The notes: a model not told the origin generated them from the letters alone. DNA of 64,000 bases from Lachnospiraceae bacterium V9D3004 (GCA_000621985.1 JHWW01000009.1:62001-126000), one strand, 5' to 3'. Shown: positions 39,110 through 48,520, counted from the stretch's first letter. A program made the numbers and translations.

Positions 39110-39137
39110 TTGACATTTCAACTCCTTGTGCTAGTAT
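39110..39137 (+). promoter_or_regulatory. promoter of the HPr-like gene
   Basis: Perfect TTGACA (39110-39115), 16-nt spacer, TAGTAT (39132-39137) with an extended -10 TG at 39129-39130. The start codon follows 33 nt downstream, after AAGGAGG. Confidence 0.7.
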
Positions 39138-39169
39138 ATAAGGAACAACTAACAAGGAGGTACAGTATT

Positions 39170-39406
39170 ATGACAACAGTAAAAATATTGCTCGATTCAA
39201 TTGACAAGGTTAAATCATTCGTTAATGACGTGACCGCATTTGATTGTGATTTCGATCTTATATCAGGCAGATATGTAATCGACGCCAAGTCAATTATGGG
39301 TATATTCAGTCTTGACCTGTCAAAAAGTATTGACTTGAGCATTCATAGTGAAGACAACATCGATGAAGTACTTAAGACGCTCGATCAGTATATTGTTAAA
39401 GACTGA
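39170..39406 (+). CDS. HPr-like protein lacking the phospho-histidine (Crh-like)
   Basis: 78 residues. HPr fold pattern: FDLISGRYVIDAKSIMGIFS keeps the Ser of the HPr kinase site (Ser41 here), but the N-terminal GxHARPA motif is absent; residues 10-18 read SIDKVKSFV. Such a protein could not accept phosphate from enzyme I but could be phosphorylated at Ser and act in carbon regulation, as Crh does in Bacillus. The start is ATG 39170 with AAGGAGG 7 nt upstream. Own promoter and terminator, isolated plus-strand gene between two minus-strand ones. Confidence 0.8.
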   Translation: MTTVKILLDSIDKVKSFVNDVTAFDCDFDLISGRYVIDAKSIMGIFSLDLSKSIDLSIHSEDNIDEVLKTLDQYIVKD

Positions 39407-39438
39407 TTTAACTTTTCATATTTTTAATGATTTTAGGC

Positions 39439-39477
39439 GGTTTCCGTGATATGCGGTCTCCGCAGCTGATCGAAACC
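39439..39477 (+). other. folded 3' leader after the HPr-like gene
   Basis: ggtttc (39439-39444) pairs with gaaacc (39472-39477), with an inner tgcgg/ccgca hairpin. It sits between the hpr-like stop and the terminator, so it is part of its transcript or a separate small RNA. Confidence 0.4.
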
Positions 39478-39478
39478 A

Positions 39479-39508
39479 AGACTCGCTCTGACTTTGCGGG
39501 TCTTTTTT
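39479..39508 (+). terminator. Rho-independent terminator of the HPr-like gene
   Basis: An 8-bp stem agactcgc (39479-39486) with gcgggtct (39496-39503), one G.U pair, followed by a run of six T (39503-39508). Confidence 0.8.
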
Positions 39509-39524
39509 ATTTTCTGCCGGCACC

Positions 39525-39590
39525 CCCGGTAATTACAGCGATTTCAATCGAAAAGCTTGCTTTCCAGGTGAAATTGTTGTAATTACCGGG
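39525..39590. other. 22-bp inverted repeat between hpr-like and thiI genes
   Basis: Arms 39525-39546 and 39569-39590 pair over 22 positions; the two differences are G.U wobbles if the plus strand is transcribed. The 22-nt loop includes an aaagc/gcttt pair. It lies just past the hpr terminator and 11 bp from the thiI stop. Confidence 0.7.
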
Positions 39591-39600
39591 AGGATGCGCA

Positions 39601-40785
39601 TCACCCTATCTCGATCACCTCATCGGTCGCATATGCTGTCTCAAGAAGTCCTTCGATCACTTCTTCAAGCTTTCTCTCTGATTTTCTTATAACATTCACA
39701 TTGGGCTTTGTCACCGGATGCTTCGCAACGAATATCGTACAGCAGTCTTCATACGGCTGTATGGATATGTCAAATGTATCTATCTTCTGGGATATCTCAA
39801 CAATATCCTGCTTGTCAAATGCGATAAGCGGTCTGTACACCGGAAGCTCTTCACAGACCTCGTTGGTCGAACGGAGACTGTGCATCGTCTGGCTTGCCAC
39901 CTGCCCTATACTCTCACCTGTTATCAGACCGAGGCAGTCACTCTCAAGCGCAAGCTTTTCTGCGATCCTCATCATATATCTTCTCATTATTATGGTAAGT
40001 TCGTCATGAGGACATCTCTCATATATTGCCATCTGTATATCCGTGAAGTTGATCACATGCAGTCTGATCTTTCCGGAGTATACCGCAACCTTCTTTGCAA
40101 GATCGATAACCTTCTTCTTTGCACGTTCGCTTGTATACGGCGGCGCATGAAAATATACTGCATCGATCTTTACGCCTCTCTTTGCGATCATATATCCCGC
40201 AACGGGGCTGTCAATTCCGCCCGATAACAACAGCATTGCCTTTCCGCTTGTTCCGACAGGCATACCGCCCGGTCCCGGAATGACTCTCGAATATATATAA
40301 GCCTTTTCTCTGATCTCGATATAGATCATAACTTCCGGATCGTGTACATCAACACTCATTTCCGGGTATTTCTCAAGAAGAATGCCTCCGAGATTCATTC
40401 CGATCTCAGGAGAAGTATATATATAATTCTTGTCTGCCCTCTTGGCCATGACCTTGAATGTAAAATTCCTGTCCTCATATTGTCTCTCAACGAAATCACA
40501 TGCTTCGCAGCACAGGTTGTCCCAGCTCTTATCTTCAACGAGCACAACCGGACATATGGCTGCGATCCCGAATACCTTAGTCAGTCTCTCTATCACTTCA
40601 TCATAATCATAGTCATCGGATGTTACTTCAATATATATCCTTCCGCGTTCCTTTGACACGTTAAATGAACCGTCACAGCCTTTTAATACACTGCTTATGT
40701 TATGACACAGCGCATCCTCGAATACATATCTGTTCTTTCCTTTGATCCCTATCTCGGAATATTTGATCAAAAATGCTTTGTACAT
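39601..40785 (-). CDS. thiI: tRNA 4-thiouridine synthase ThiI
   Basis: 394 residues, the usual Gram-positive length without the rhodanese tail. N-terminal ferredoxin-like and THUMP domain (about 1-160), then the PP-loop ATP-binding domain with AMLLLSGGIDSPVAGYM. It adds sulfur to U8 of tRNA and can act in thiazole synthesis. The cysteine desulfurase gene is directly upstream; the pair works together. A conserved Cys in VFAKHPV neighbourhood (EDCCTIF) may take the persulfide. Confidence 0.95.
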   Translation of the reverse strand: MYKAFLIKYSEIGIKGKNRYVFEDALCHNISSVLKGCDGSFNVSKERGRIYIEVTSDDYDYDEVIERLTKVFGIAAICPVVLVEDKSWDNLCCEACDFVERQYEDRNFTFKVMAKRADKNYIYTSPEIGMNLGGILLEKYPEMSVDVHDPEVMIYIEIREKAYIYSRVIPGPGGMPVGTSGKAMLLLSGGIDSPVAGYMIAKRGVKIDAVYFHAPPYTSERAKKKVIDLAKKVAVYSGKIRLHVINFTDIQMAIYERCPHDELTIIMRRYMMRIAEKLALESDCLGLITGESIGQVASQTMHSLRSTNEVCEELPVYRPLIAFDKQDIVEISQKIDTFDISIQPYEDCCTIFVAKHPVTKPNVNVIRKSERKLEEVIEGLLETAYATDEVIEIG

Positions 40786-40839
40786 AGCTTAAACCTCTTT
40801 CCTACTTTATTAACCGGGATAACTATCGGTTATCCGGAC

Positions 40840-41994
40840 TTAATATCTCTTAAACTTTCGGAGCACGGGAATATGCTTTTTTAACATCTCTACGGCATAT
40901 TCGGCTTCCTCCATGGTCGTCTCGCTGCATAGTGACAGTCTTATCGTTGAATCAACCAGGCTGTCTGCCACACCTATAGCCTTAAGTGTGCCGCTAAGTC
41001 CCGGATGATTGGATGAACATGCGGAACCTGATGATACGTATACCCCGTCGGCAGCCAACGCATGAAGGAGCACTTCGCTTTTAACGCCTTCTATGGAGAC
41101 ACTGATAATGTGTGGTGCTGTATCTTCGTGTTCCACCGGATTAATAACAACATTATCAATCTTTCCGACATTTTCCGTTAGATACCCTTTTACTTCTTTC
41201 ATCCTGCTCACATTATCGGACAGATTCCTGTATGCAAGCCCGGCGGCCACTCCAAGCCCTGCAATTCCGGGTACATTCTCTGTTCCCGAACGAAGATCGC
41301 TCTCCTGTCCTCCTCCGTAGATATAAGGAATTACCCTGATGCCGTCTCTGTGATACAAGAAGCCGGTTCCTTTCGGTCCGTGGAACTTATGTCCGCTTAC
41401 ACTCATCAGGTCAATACCAAGCTTTCCGGGGTTTATTCGAAGCTTTGCATATGCCTGTATTGCGTCAACGTGAAATATTATATTCTTATTTAACTTTTTG
41501 ATAAGTGCTGATATAGCGGCAATATCCTGTATTGAACCGATCTCATTATTTACATACATTATCGATACGAGTATCGTATCTTCCCTCACGGCATCGGAAA
41601 GAGCCTTCATGTCTATTAAACCTTTGGCATCAACCGGTATGTATGTCACCTCGAATCCCCTGCTTTCAAGGAACGCTAACGGTTCATGTACCGATGCATG
41701 CTCGATCACTGTCGTGATAATGTGTTTTCCGCGTCTTTCATTTGCATAGGCGGTTCCTATGAGCGCCTGGTTATTGGCCTCTGTTCCGCCCGATGTGAAT
41801 GTGATATTCTTAGCGTTGCATTTCAGAGTACCTGCAATCACTTCCCTAGCGTCATCAATATAACTCTCTGCTTTAATCCCCTTGGTATGCTTGGATGAAG
41901 GATTGCCGTAATCCTCCTGCATCACCTTTATTATCATGTCCCGTACTTCGTCCTTAACTCTCGTTGTTGCCGCATTGTCAAGATACGCTTCCAT
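40840..41994 (-). CDS. cysteine desulfurase (NifS/IscS family)
   Basis: About 384 residues. PLP-binding SVSGHKFHGPKGTGFL (Lys), the start EAYLDNAATTRV and the active-site loop VSSGSACSSNHPG with the catalytic Cys. It takes sulfur from cysteine and passes it to a partner; with thiI next it is a probable donor for tRNA thiolation, as NifZ in Bacillus. The ATG at 41994 has GGGAG upstream at about 8 nt. Confidence 0.93.
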   Translation of the reverse strand: MEAYLDNAATTRVKDEVRDMIIKVMQEDYGNPSSKHTKGIKAESYIDDAREVIAGTLKCNAKNITFTSGGTEANNQALIGTAYANERRGKHIITTVIEHASVHEPLAFLESRGFEVTYIPVDAKGLIDMKALSDAVREDTILVSIMYVNNEIGSIQDIAAISALIKKLNKNIIFHVDAIQAYAKLRINPGKLGIDLMSVSGHKFHGPKGTGFLYHRDGIRVIPYIYGGGQESDLRSGTENVPGIAGLGVAAGLAYRNLSDNVSRMKEVKGYLTENVGKIDNVVINPVEHEDTAPHIISVSIEGVKSEVLLHALAADGVYVSSGSACSSNHPGLSGTLKAIGVADSLVDSTIRLSLCSETTMEEAEYAVEMLKKHIPVLRKFKRY

Positions 41995-42021
41995 ATCTCT
42001 TTGTCTCCCATTCATTTATTG

Positions 42022-42771
42022 TTACTTCACATTGTCCGACAGATTAAACATGATAACTGATAATACCGTCATGCCTGCTGTCTCGGTTCTTAATATCCTG
42101 TTTCCAAGAGATATCACGTTAAATCCTGATTTAACCGCCATATCTACTTCATTTTCTTCGTATCCGCCTTCCGGGCCGATAAATATTCCTGCTGACTGCA
42201 CTGAAGCAATCTGACCTATCACTTTCTTCGATGCTTCCATCCCCTCCGCGTTCTCATAGGGAAGTATGTTCATATCAAGTTCCTTCGCATAACTTATCGC
42301 TTCCTTATAAGACATAGGTTCCTTAACAGTGGGTATTATGCCTCTCCCGGACTGCTTTGCCGCAGATTCGGCAATCGCCTGCCATCTGGCTATCTTCTTA
42401 TGCTGCTTTGTTCCCCCGTCAAGTTTTGCAACGCACCTTGACATCTGAACCGGAATTATCTCATGTACTCCGAGTTCAACAGCCTTTTGTATGATAAGTT
42501 CCATCTTGTCATTTTTGGGAAGTCCCTGGAACAGATACAACTTTACAGGTAGTTCCGTCAGACATTCCTCAACACGCTCAACCGATGCCCTAACTTCATC
42601 GGAAGTCACCGTATCAATCATACAGTAATGATCATTCCCGTTCATATCATTTACAACGATTGAATCTCCGGGCTTCATACGGAGTACATTTCTTATGTGA
42701 TTAACGTCGTTTCCCGTGATCAGAGCCGTACCGTCATATATATTATCCGCATCAACGTAGAATCTGTGCAT
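42022..42771 (-). CDS. rsmE: 16S rRNA m3U1498 methyltransferase RsmE
   Basis: 249 residues. PUA-like N-terminus (MHRFYVDADNI, HIRNVLRMKPGD), SPOUT core with GIFIGPEGGYEENEVDMA and SLGNRILRTETAGM. Methylates N3 of U1498 in 16S rRNA. Upstream of the cysteine desulfurase by 27 nt, same direction. Confidence 0.94.
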   Translation of the reverse strand: MHRFYVDADNIYDGTALITGNDVNHIRNVLRMKPGDSIVVNDMNGNDHYCMIDTVTSDEVRASVERVEECLTELPVKLYLFQGLPKNDKMELIIQKAVELGVHEIIPVQMSRCVAKLDGGTKQHKKIARWQAIAESAAKQSGRGIIPTVKEPMSYKEAISYAKELDMNILPYENAEGMEASKKVIGQIASVQSAGIFIGPEGGYEENEVDMAVKSGFNVISLGNRILRTETAGMTVLSVIMFNLSDNVK

Positions 42772-42820
42772 ATTTTTACCTCATTGTATCAGCTTCGCAA
42801 TTTCCTATGCTACAAAGATA

Positions 42821-42860
42821 AGGCGCATGCAATCCGCATGATCACGGAATGCGTGCGCCT
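42821..42860 (-). terminator. terminator of the second secreted esterase gene
   Basis: 16-bp stem (42821-42836 with 42845-42860) with one G.U pair and one mismatch, followed on the minus strand by TTATCTTTGT. It lies 45 bp past the stop at 42906. Confidence 0.65.
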
Positions 42861-42905
42861 CTTATTGTACTATGTTAATACTTCAAAGTCAAATACCTGT
42901 TCTTA

Positions 42906-44282
42906 TTATCTCTTCTTGAAGATACGCTTAATGAAGTTGTAGAAGCCGAAGTTATATACGCCTCCGTCATGACCGCCGCCGCCGTTAGTACCGTCTGTTC
43001 CGCCCATTGTTTCAAGGTATACATGCGGTACATCATTATCTTCAAGTGTGTCATGATATTCTTTAGGGAACGTCTTAACAACAGTGTCGTTCTTACCCTT
43101 GAATATCATTACAAGCGTATCATCTCTATACTGATCATCAAGCTTGAAATCCTGCGGCTCGAATAATCCCTTATCGGTTACTCCGTTATCAGTGAAATCA
43201 AGTATTCCCGGTGCCGGGCAAAATGCTCCGACGTAGCGGAAAGTATCCTGAAGTGAGAATCCAAGATGAAGCGTTACACGTCCACCCATTGAGAATCCGC
43301 AGATCGCAGTATTCTCTCTGTCCGGAAGTGTTGAATAATTCTCGTCAATATAAGGCTTTAAGCACTCTTTGAAATCATTGAGGAAGTTGTTGTATCCTCT
43401 GTAATGTTCAACACTGAAGAATTCATTAGGTCCCTGACCATTATATTCATTGGCGCAGCAGCTTGGGAATACAAGAATTGCTTCTTCTGCAACTCCCTCT
43501 GCTACAGCATTCCATAATACATTCTTAATGTCACCGTCGCCTGTCATCGAATCCTGATTACCACCGATACCATGTGCAACATATATAACAGGATACTTCT
43601 TGGATTCATCATAATCCTTAGGAAGTGCCACATTGGCTTTTCTCATAACGATTTCGCCTTCTTTGATAACTGTTGAAGGATAAGTAATGCTCTCCATTGT
43701 TCCTGCATTATCTCTGTTATTCGCTTTGAAATTACTGTCCTCAATTACAAAGTTATCATCATCAATGAATTCCTGAAGCGGAAGGAACTCCGACTCAGGT
43801 GCTTTTGTAGGCTCTGTTGTAGGCGCGATCGTAGGTGTCGTTGCAGGTGCTTTAGACGGTGCCTGTGTAGGAGCGGTTGAAGGTGCGGTTGATGCAGGTG
43901 CCTGTAAAGCACCATCAGTAGCAGACGGTGCAAGTTCCACTGCATTGACCGTTACCTTTACAGTACCGATCTTCTTAGTCTTTTTCTTGAATGTCTCTTT
44001 AACCGTAATTACAGCACCTCCTGCCTTCTTTGCCGTAATAACGCCTTTTGCAGACACTGCGGCAATTGCTTTCTTATTTGATGAGAACTTGAACTTTGCC
44101 TTTGCTCTCTTGCTCTTGAACTTGATCTTAGCTGATTGTCCGACTTTCAATGTAACCGACTTTGTCTTGAGCACAGATTTTTTTGCAGCCTCAATCCTGT
44201 CTGTCTTACCAGGAGCGGCTGACATTGAAATAACCATAGCCGCTGCAAGTGTAATACTTAATGTTTTTCTTGAAATACTCAT
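42906..44282 (-). CDS. secreted CE1-type esterase with Ig-like domain (paralogue)
   Basis: About 458 residues. Signal peptide to RIEAAKK; Ig-like domain (34-115); Thr/Pro/Ala linker (118-165); alpha/beta-hydrolase domain (200-458) with the nucleophile GFSMGG (Ser about 331), Asp in KGKNDT (about 399) and His in GGGGHDGG (about 438), oxyanion VAHGIGGNQDS. Same architecture as the gene at 23255 but clearly diverged. ATG at 44282; GGGATGG upstream is distant, so the GTG at 44288 cannot be excluded. Acts outside the cell, probably on polysaccharide esters. Confidence 0.83.
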   Translation of the reverse strand: MSISRKTLSITLAAAMVISMSAAPGKTDRIEAAKKSVLKTKSVTLKVGQSAKIKFKSKRAKAKFKFSSNKKAIAAVSAKGVITAKKAGGAVITVKETFKKKTKKIGTVKVTVNAVELAPSATDGALQAPASTAPSTAPTQAPSKAPATTPTIAPTTEPTKAPESEFLPLQEFIDDDNFVIEDSNFKANNRDNAGTMESITYPSTVIKEGEIVMRKANVALPKDYDESKKYPVIYVAHGIGGNQDSMTGDGDIKNVLWNAVAEGVAEEAILVFPSCCANEYNGQGPNEFFSVEHYRGYNNFLNDFKECLKPYIDENYSTLPDRENTAICGFSMGGRVTLHLGFSLQDTFRYVGAFCPAPGILDFTDNGVTDKGLFEPQDFKLDDQYRDDTLVMIFKGKNDTVVKTFPKEYHDTLEDNDVPHVYLETMGGTDGTNGGGGHDGGVYNFGFYNFIKRIFKKR

Positions 44283-44401
44283 TGTCACTCATCCATCCCT
44301 TTATAATGTTGTAGTATTGATTATAGACACTCTCCAGCGTCTGCACACGGTTAATTATAATATTTTTAAAATGATTATACAAGACTATATTTATGATCAT
44401 T

Positions 44402-45184
44402 TCATTTCACGAAGCACTCCGGCATCTCCTTAACGCCTCTTCCCCTGCATACGGCGGGTGTCGGACCGTTATAGGGTAATGGAGCACCTTCAAGATCCGT
44501 GATCGTGCATCCGGCCTCTGTTGCTATAAGAGCCGCTGCAGCGTAATCCCACAGCTGCACTCGCATCTCAAAATAGAGATTGCATCTTCCCATTGCAACG
44601 CAGCACATATCCCATGCGGCAGTTCCGGAACGGCGAAGATCCACGCAAAGAGGCAGAAGCTTCTTCGCGATCTCGAACGTCTTTTCTCTAAGTTCAGGGT
44701 AGTACGGAGCGGTTCCGAATACAGCAAGCGAATCGGAAAGAGGTGTATCCGCCGATTCAATCGGTGATCCGTTCAGGTATGCGCCTTCACCGGCTATCGC
44801 CGATAGGAGCATGTCATCGTACGGATTGTAGACAACGCCCATATAAGGCCTTCCGTCCTTTAACAGCGCAACCGAAACAACAGAAGGACGGTACTCGAAT
44901 ATAAAGTTTGAAGTACCGTCGATAGGGTCAAGAACAAAGCAGTAACCGCTTTTCATCTTTGAAGTGAATACATCCTGACCGTCTTCTTCTCCTAGGAATG
45001 ATGCATCCGGAAGTATCTCTTTCAGTCGAGCGATCAGAAATGCCTGAATCTTTTCGTCTGTCTCCGTACAGAAGTTGGCATGGCCCGATTTCTCCATGAT
45101 CTTCGGTCTTTTTGCGGTTACCATTATATCACCGGCATAATGTGCGACCGTCTTTATTTTTTCTAACAATTCTATCTTGTTCAT
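44402..45184 (-). CDS. inositol monophosphatase-family protein
   Basis: 260 residues. FLGEEDGQD, the metal motif VLDPIDGTSNFI and the C-terminal WDYAAAALIATEAGC are the conserved sites. The family hydrolyses inositol phosphate, fructose-1,6-bisphosphate or PAP; which one is not clear. The ATG overlaps the stop of yfcE-like gene by 4 nt (ATGA), so it is cotranslated with it. Confidence 0.92.
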   Translation of the reverse strand: MNKIELLEKIKTVAHYAGDIMVTAKRPKIMEKSGHANFCTETDEKIQAFLIARLKEILPDASFLGEEDGQDVFTSKMKSGYCFVLDPIDGTSNFIFEYRPSVVSVALLKDGRPYMGVVYNPYDDMLLSAIAGEGAYLNGSPIESADTPLSDSLAVFGTAPYYPELREKTFEIAKKLLPLCVDLRRSGTAAWDMCCVAMGRCNLYFEMRVQLWDYAAAALIATEAGCTITDLEGAPLPYNGPTPAVCRGRGVKEMPECFVK

Positions 45185-45630
45185 ATATTGATATTCCTTC
45201 TTTCAAAAGAGTATTCTCCATTTTCGATAGTAAGGATCGCATAGGTCGGGCAGGGATCGAATCTCGGTCTGCCGCAGGTTCCCGGATTGAACCATGTCTG
45301 TCCGTTGATCTTTTCTTCACTGTACCTGTGGATATGTCCATGAATTATAATGTCGTATTCCGATATATCCCTGTTGATCCTTCCTTTGTCATGTATAATG
45401 AATATCTTCACGCCTTCACACTCAAAAGTATTGGTTTCCGGCAGTCCGTATGCCCAGTAGATGTCACAGTTACCTTTCACGTATGTTATCGGGGCTATTT
45501 TTTTTAACTCATCCAAGGTTATTTTATCATCAAAATCCCCTGCGTGTATGATATGGTCAACACCGCTTATGCCTGATATAAGCTCAGGCCGAGGATAACC
45601 GTGAGTATCCGATATTACAGCAATCTTCAT
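45181..45630 (-). CDS. YfcE/MJ0936-type metallophosphoesterase
   Basis: 149 residues. MKIAVISDTHG, HAGDFD, VKGNCD and IIHGHIHRYSE and NPGTCGRPR are the metal-binding motifs of small YfcE-type phosphodiesterases. It is likely cytoplasmic. It overlaps the inositol monophosphatase-family gene by 4 nt. The ATG has AAGGAG upstream. Confidence 0.93.
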   Translation of the reverse strand: MKIAVISDTHGYPRPELISGISGVDHIIHAGDFDDKITLDELKKIAPITYVKGNCDIYWAYGLPETNTFECEGVKIFIIHDKGRINRDISEYDIIIHGHIHRYSEEKINGQTWFNPGTCGRPRFDPCPTYAILTIENGEYSFERRNINI

Positions 45631-45677
45631 GTTATTTTATGCTCCTTTCTTACGTCAGTCAAACTCTCCACACAACA

Positions 45678-45720
45678 TTTTAACCTTTTTACTTGGATTG
45701 GTAAAGTAAAAAGGTTAAAA
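45678..45720. terminator. 16-bp AT-rich inverted repeat after bceB
   Basis: Perfect 16-bp arms (45678-45693 with 45705-45720) and an 11-nt loop in the gap between bceB-like and yfcE-like genes. Candidate terminator for the Bce operon; AT-rich stem makes it uncertain. Confidence 0.5.
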
Positions 45721-45731
45721 ATCTGAAGCAA

Positions 45732-47756
45732 TTATGACACTATCCTGTAATACACTCCCGATGTCACCTTATATACGATCATATAGAATATCCCACAGGA
45801 TACTGCGCATATTCCGGCAACCAAAAGGAGGAACGGCATATTGAACAATCCGAAAAGCATAAGGAGCTTATTGACGATAGGAAGAACCATCGCGAGATGA
45901 ACACAAGCCAGTATGATGGGAATAAGAAATACTGTGAGCATCTGTGAATTGATACTTTTCTTAATATCCCGTCCGGTCATGCCGACTTTCTGCATGATCT
46001 CGAATCTCGACTGATCTTCAAAACCTTCGGATATCTGTTTGTAATACATTATCACAACACAGGATATAAGGAATACAATACTGAGCATTATCCCGAGGAA
46101 GAACAGGCCACCGTAAGTGCTTACAAAGTCGTCACGGTCTTCTTCCCTGCTGTCGCAGTAAAATGTGTCATACTTTTCTCCGTATTCATCTGCCAGATAT
46201 TTCGACAGATCATTTGAGAGTGCTATCTGTTCATCCGAAGAAAGTCCGGTATCAAACCTGGAATTCCAGTTCCACATTACGACAGAATATCCATCAATTT
46301 TATACTTCGAGAACAACAGAGCTGTATCATCAACATCATTTACAACCAGATATGCCTGCACAAATATCGGAAGACTTGCAGTGGGATCGATATCCTCAAG
46401 TCTGTCATCAATCCTTTTTGTGATCTTGAATGTCACATCTTCTATAGTGATCTCATCTCCAAATGCATCCTTCTTAGTTGTTCCGAGCATCGCCTCTCCG
46501 ACAGGCAGAGTCTCATTTGATCCTGTCAGACGATTATAATCATCAATGTCAATAAAATGGATCATCGTCACATTATCATAATTGATGAATGCATTGGAAT
46601 TCACTTCATCTACATCAATAACACCTGACTCTTTATACATATATCCGGCAATGTCATATTCATAAAGAGCCTTAATATTGTCAAGGGAAGAACCTTTCTT
46701 TTCGGCATATTCTCTGACTGTCTTATCTAATTTTGCGGCGTTCTTCTTCATATTACTGTCGCATCCGTATTTTGCAACATGTGCAACGATCTCGTTGGGA
46801 TACTGAACCTTAAGACATTCTTCCGAACTGAAAAAGAGAGCTGCCGTCGACGAGAGCATAACAAGGATCATTGTAAGCAGAATGCATATTGACGCTAGAC
46901 TTGCTCCGTTCCTTTTCATTCTGTAGGTCATTGTTGAAACCGACACAAAATGATTCGATCTATAATAATAATTCTTATTTTTCTTAAGCAGTTTGCAAAG
47001 GATCACGGAACCTGCTATAAGGAGCAGATATGTACCGATTATTACAAGTATAACGGCTGCAAAAAACCACATAATGGCCGCTATCGGCTGCTGTATCATA
47101 AGAGCTATCGTATAGCCTGCGGCAAGTGCCGCTAATCCTATGAAGCCTATAATATAATGGGATTTTGGAGGTTTTTCTCCTGCTTTTCCCGCCGTTACAA
47201 GGGCGATGGGACTCGAGAATCTGACATGTCTTATCGAATTAAGGAATATCAGGAAAAATATCGCGCCGTATATCATTATCGTTCGGATAACCGAATCCCC
47301 GGATATCGAAAAAGTATATCTTACGGGAACAGCGATCATTTTTGTCAATCCAAGCTCCGCAAACTTTGAAAGAGCTATTCCACATACAAGTCCTGTGATC
47401 ACTGACACAGCCCATGTGATAATTATCTCAATAAAGATTATTCTTCCCAGATTTCGCTTGTTCATGCCAAGAATACTGTATAATCCGAATTCTTTTTTTC
47501 TTCCCTTGATGATCGACGATTGTGTATAAAATAAAAATATTACGCTGAATATTGCCATTATATAAGTTCCGAACTGCATGAATACCGTGGCTGTCCTGCC
47601 ACCTTTCATCGTATCAAGTATTCCGGAATAACCCAGAAAATGCATTATATAAAACACAGCCACCATAAGTACACATGTGATGATAAAAGGCATATAAAGC
47701 CTTCTGTTCTTACGCATTCCGTCTGTTGCGATCTTAGTATATAATCCGATCTTCAT
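45732..47756 (-). CDS. BceB-type ABC transporter permease (antimicrobial peptide resistance)
   Basis: 674 residues. Ten membrane segments in the BceB/FtsX arrangement, with a large extracellular domain of about 200 residues between the seventh and eighth helix (from SSEECLKVQYPNEIV to VSTYGG). KGRKKEFGLYSILGM and KVGMTGRDIKKS are the typical cytoplasmic turns. The permease senses or removes peptide antibiotics together with BceA. It starts 1 nt into the bceA stop (TGATG). Confidence 0.92.
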   Translation of the reverse strand: MKIGLYTKIATDGMRKNRRLYMPFIITCVLMVAVFYIMHFLGYSGILDTMKGGRTATVFMQFGTYIMAIFSVIFLFYTQSSIIKGRKKEFGLYSILGMNKRNLGRIIFIEIIITWAVSVITGLVCGIALSKFAELGLTKMIAVPVRYTFSISGDSVIRTIMIYGAIFFLIFLNSIRHVRFSSPIALVTAGKAGEKPPKSHYIIGFIGLAALAAGYTIALMIQQPIAAIMWFFAAVILVIIGTYLLLIAGSVILCKLLKKNKNYYYRSNHFVSVSTMTYRMKRNGASLASICILLTMILVMLSSTAALFFSSEECLKVQYPNEIVAHVAKYGCDSNMKKNAAKLDKTVREYAEKKGSSLDNIKALYEYDIAGYMYKESGVIDVDEVNSNAFINYDNVTMIHFIDIDDYNRLTGSNETLPVGEAMLGTTKKDAFGDEITIEDVTFKITKRIDDRLEDIDPTASLPIFVQAYLVVNDVDDTALLFSKYKIDGYSVVMWNWNSRFDTGLSSDEQIALSNDLSKYLADEYGEKYDTFYCDSREEDRDDFVSTYGGLFFLGIMLSIVFLISCVVIMYYKQISEGFEDQSRFEIMQKVGMTGRDIKKSINSQMLTVFLIPIILACVHLAMVLPIVNKLLMLFGLFNMPFLLLVAGICAVSCGIFYMIVYKVTSGVYYRIVS

Positions 47757-48520
47757 CAGTTCTCACCTCCGCCTCTTGCCATAAGCGTCAGCGTATCACT
47801 GATCTTTTCATACATCTCTCTGTCAGACGAATCGCCTTTGAATATCTGATGAAATACCACTCCGTCATTTATAAAAAGTACTCTTGACGCATAACATGCT
47901 GCCTTAACCGAATGTGTTACCATAAGAACAGTCTGTCCAAGTCCGTTAACCTTTCTGAACAGTTCAAGAAGCTCGTCGGAAGACTTGGAATCAAGTGCTC
48001 CCGTAGGCTCATCGGCAAGAATAATGCTGGGTTCGGTAATAAGAGCCCTTGCCACTGCTGCCCTCTGCTTCTGTCCGCCCGATACTTCATAAGGATATTT
48101 TTTGAGGAGATCCGCGATCCCAAGCGGTCCGACGATCGCATCAAGCCTCTCTTTCATATCTGTATGTTTCTTTCCCGCAAGTACCAGGGGAAGATATATA
48201 TTATCTTCCAGCGAAAATGTATCAAGCAGATTAAAATCCTGGAATACATATCCTATATTATCGCGTCTGAACTTAGCAATTTCCGATTCCTTTATTCTGC
48301 TTATGTTCTTTCCGTCAAGGATCACTTCTCCTTCAGTCGCCTTATCAAGTGCTGCAAGGATATTGAGCAATGTCGTCTTACCGCTTCCCGATTCACCCAT
48401 TATCGCAACAAATTCACCTTTATCAACTGAAAAATTAACATCTTTAAGAGCTTCAACCATCATACCGCCAAAACGTGACTTATATACCTTTTTAACTCCG
48501 CTTGCTTTTAATATACACAT
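47756..48520 (-). CDS. BceA-type ABC transporter ATP-binding subunit
   Basis: 254 residues. Walker [23 protein letters not shown] loop, signature VSGGQKQRAAVARAL, Walker B IILADEPTGALDSK, VTHS. Closely like MacB/BceA ATPases. A probable operator/promoter occupies the 112-bp gap upstream. Confidence 0.94.
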   Translation of the reverse strand: MCILKASGVKKVYKSRFGGMMVEALKDVNFSVDKGEFVAIMGESGSGKTTLLNILAALDKATEGEVILDGKNISRIKESEIAKFRRDNIGYVFQDFNLLDTFSLEDNIYLPLVLAGKKHTDMKERLDAIVGPLGIADLLKKYPYEVSGGQKQRAAVARALITEPSIILADEPTGALDSKSSDELLELFRKVNGLGQTVLMVTHSVKAACYASRVLFINDGVVFHQIFKGDSSDREMYEKISDTLTLMARGGGEN

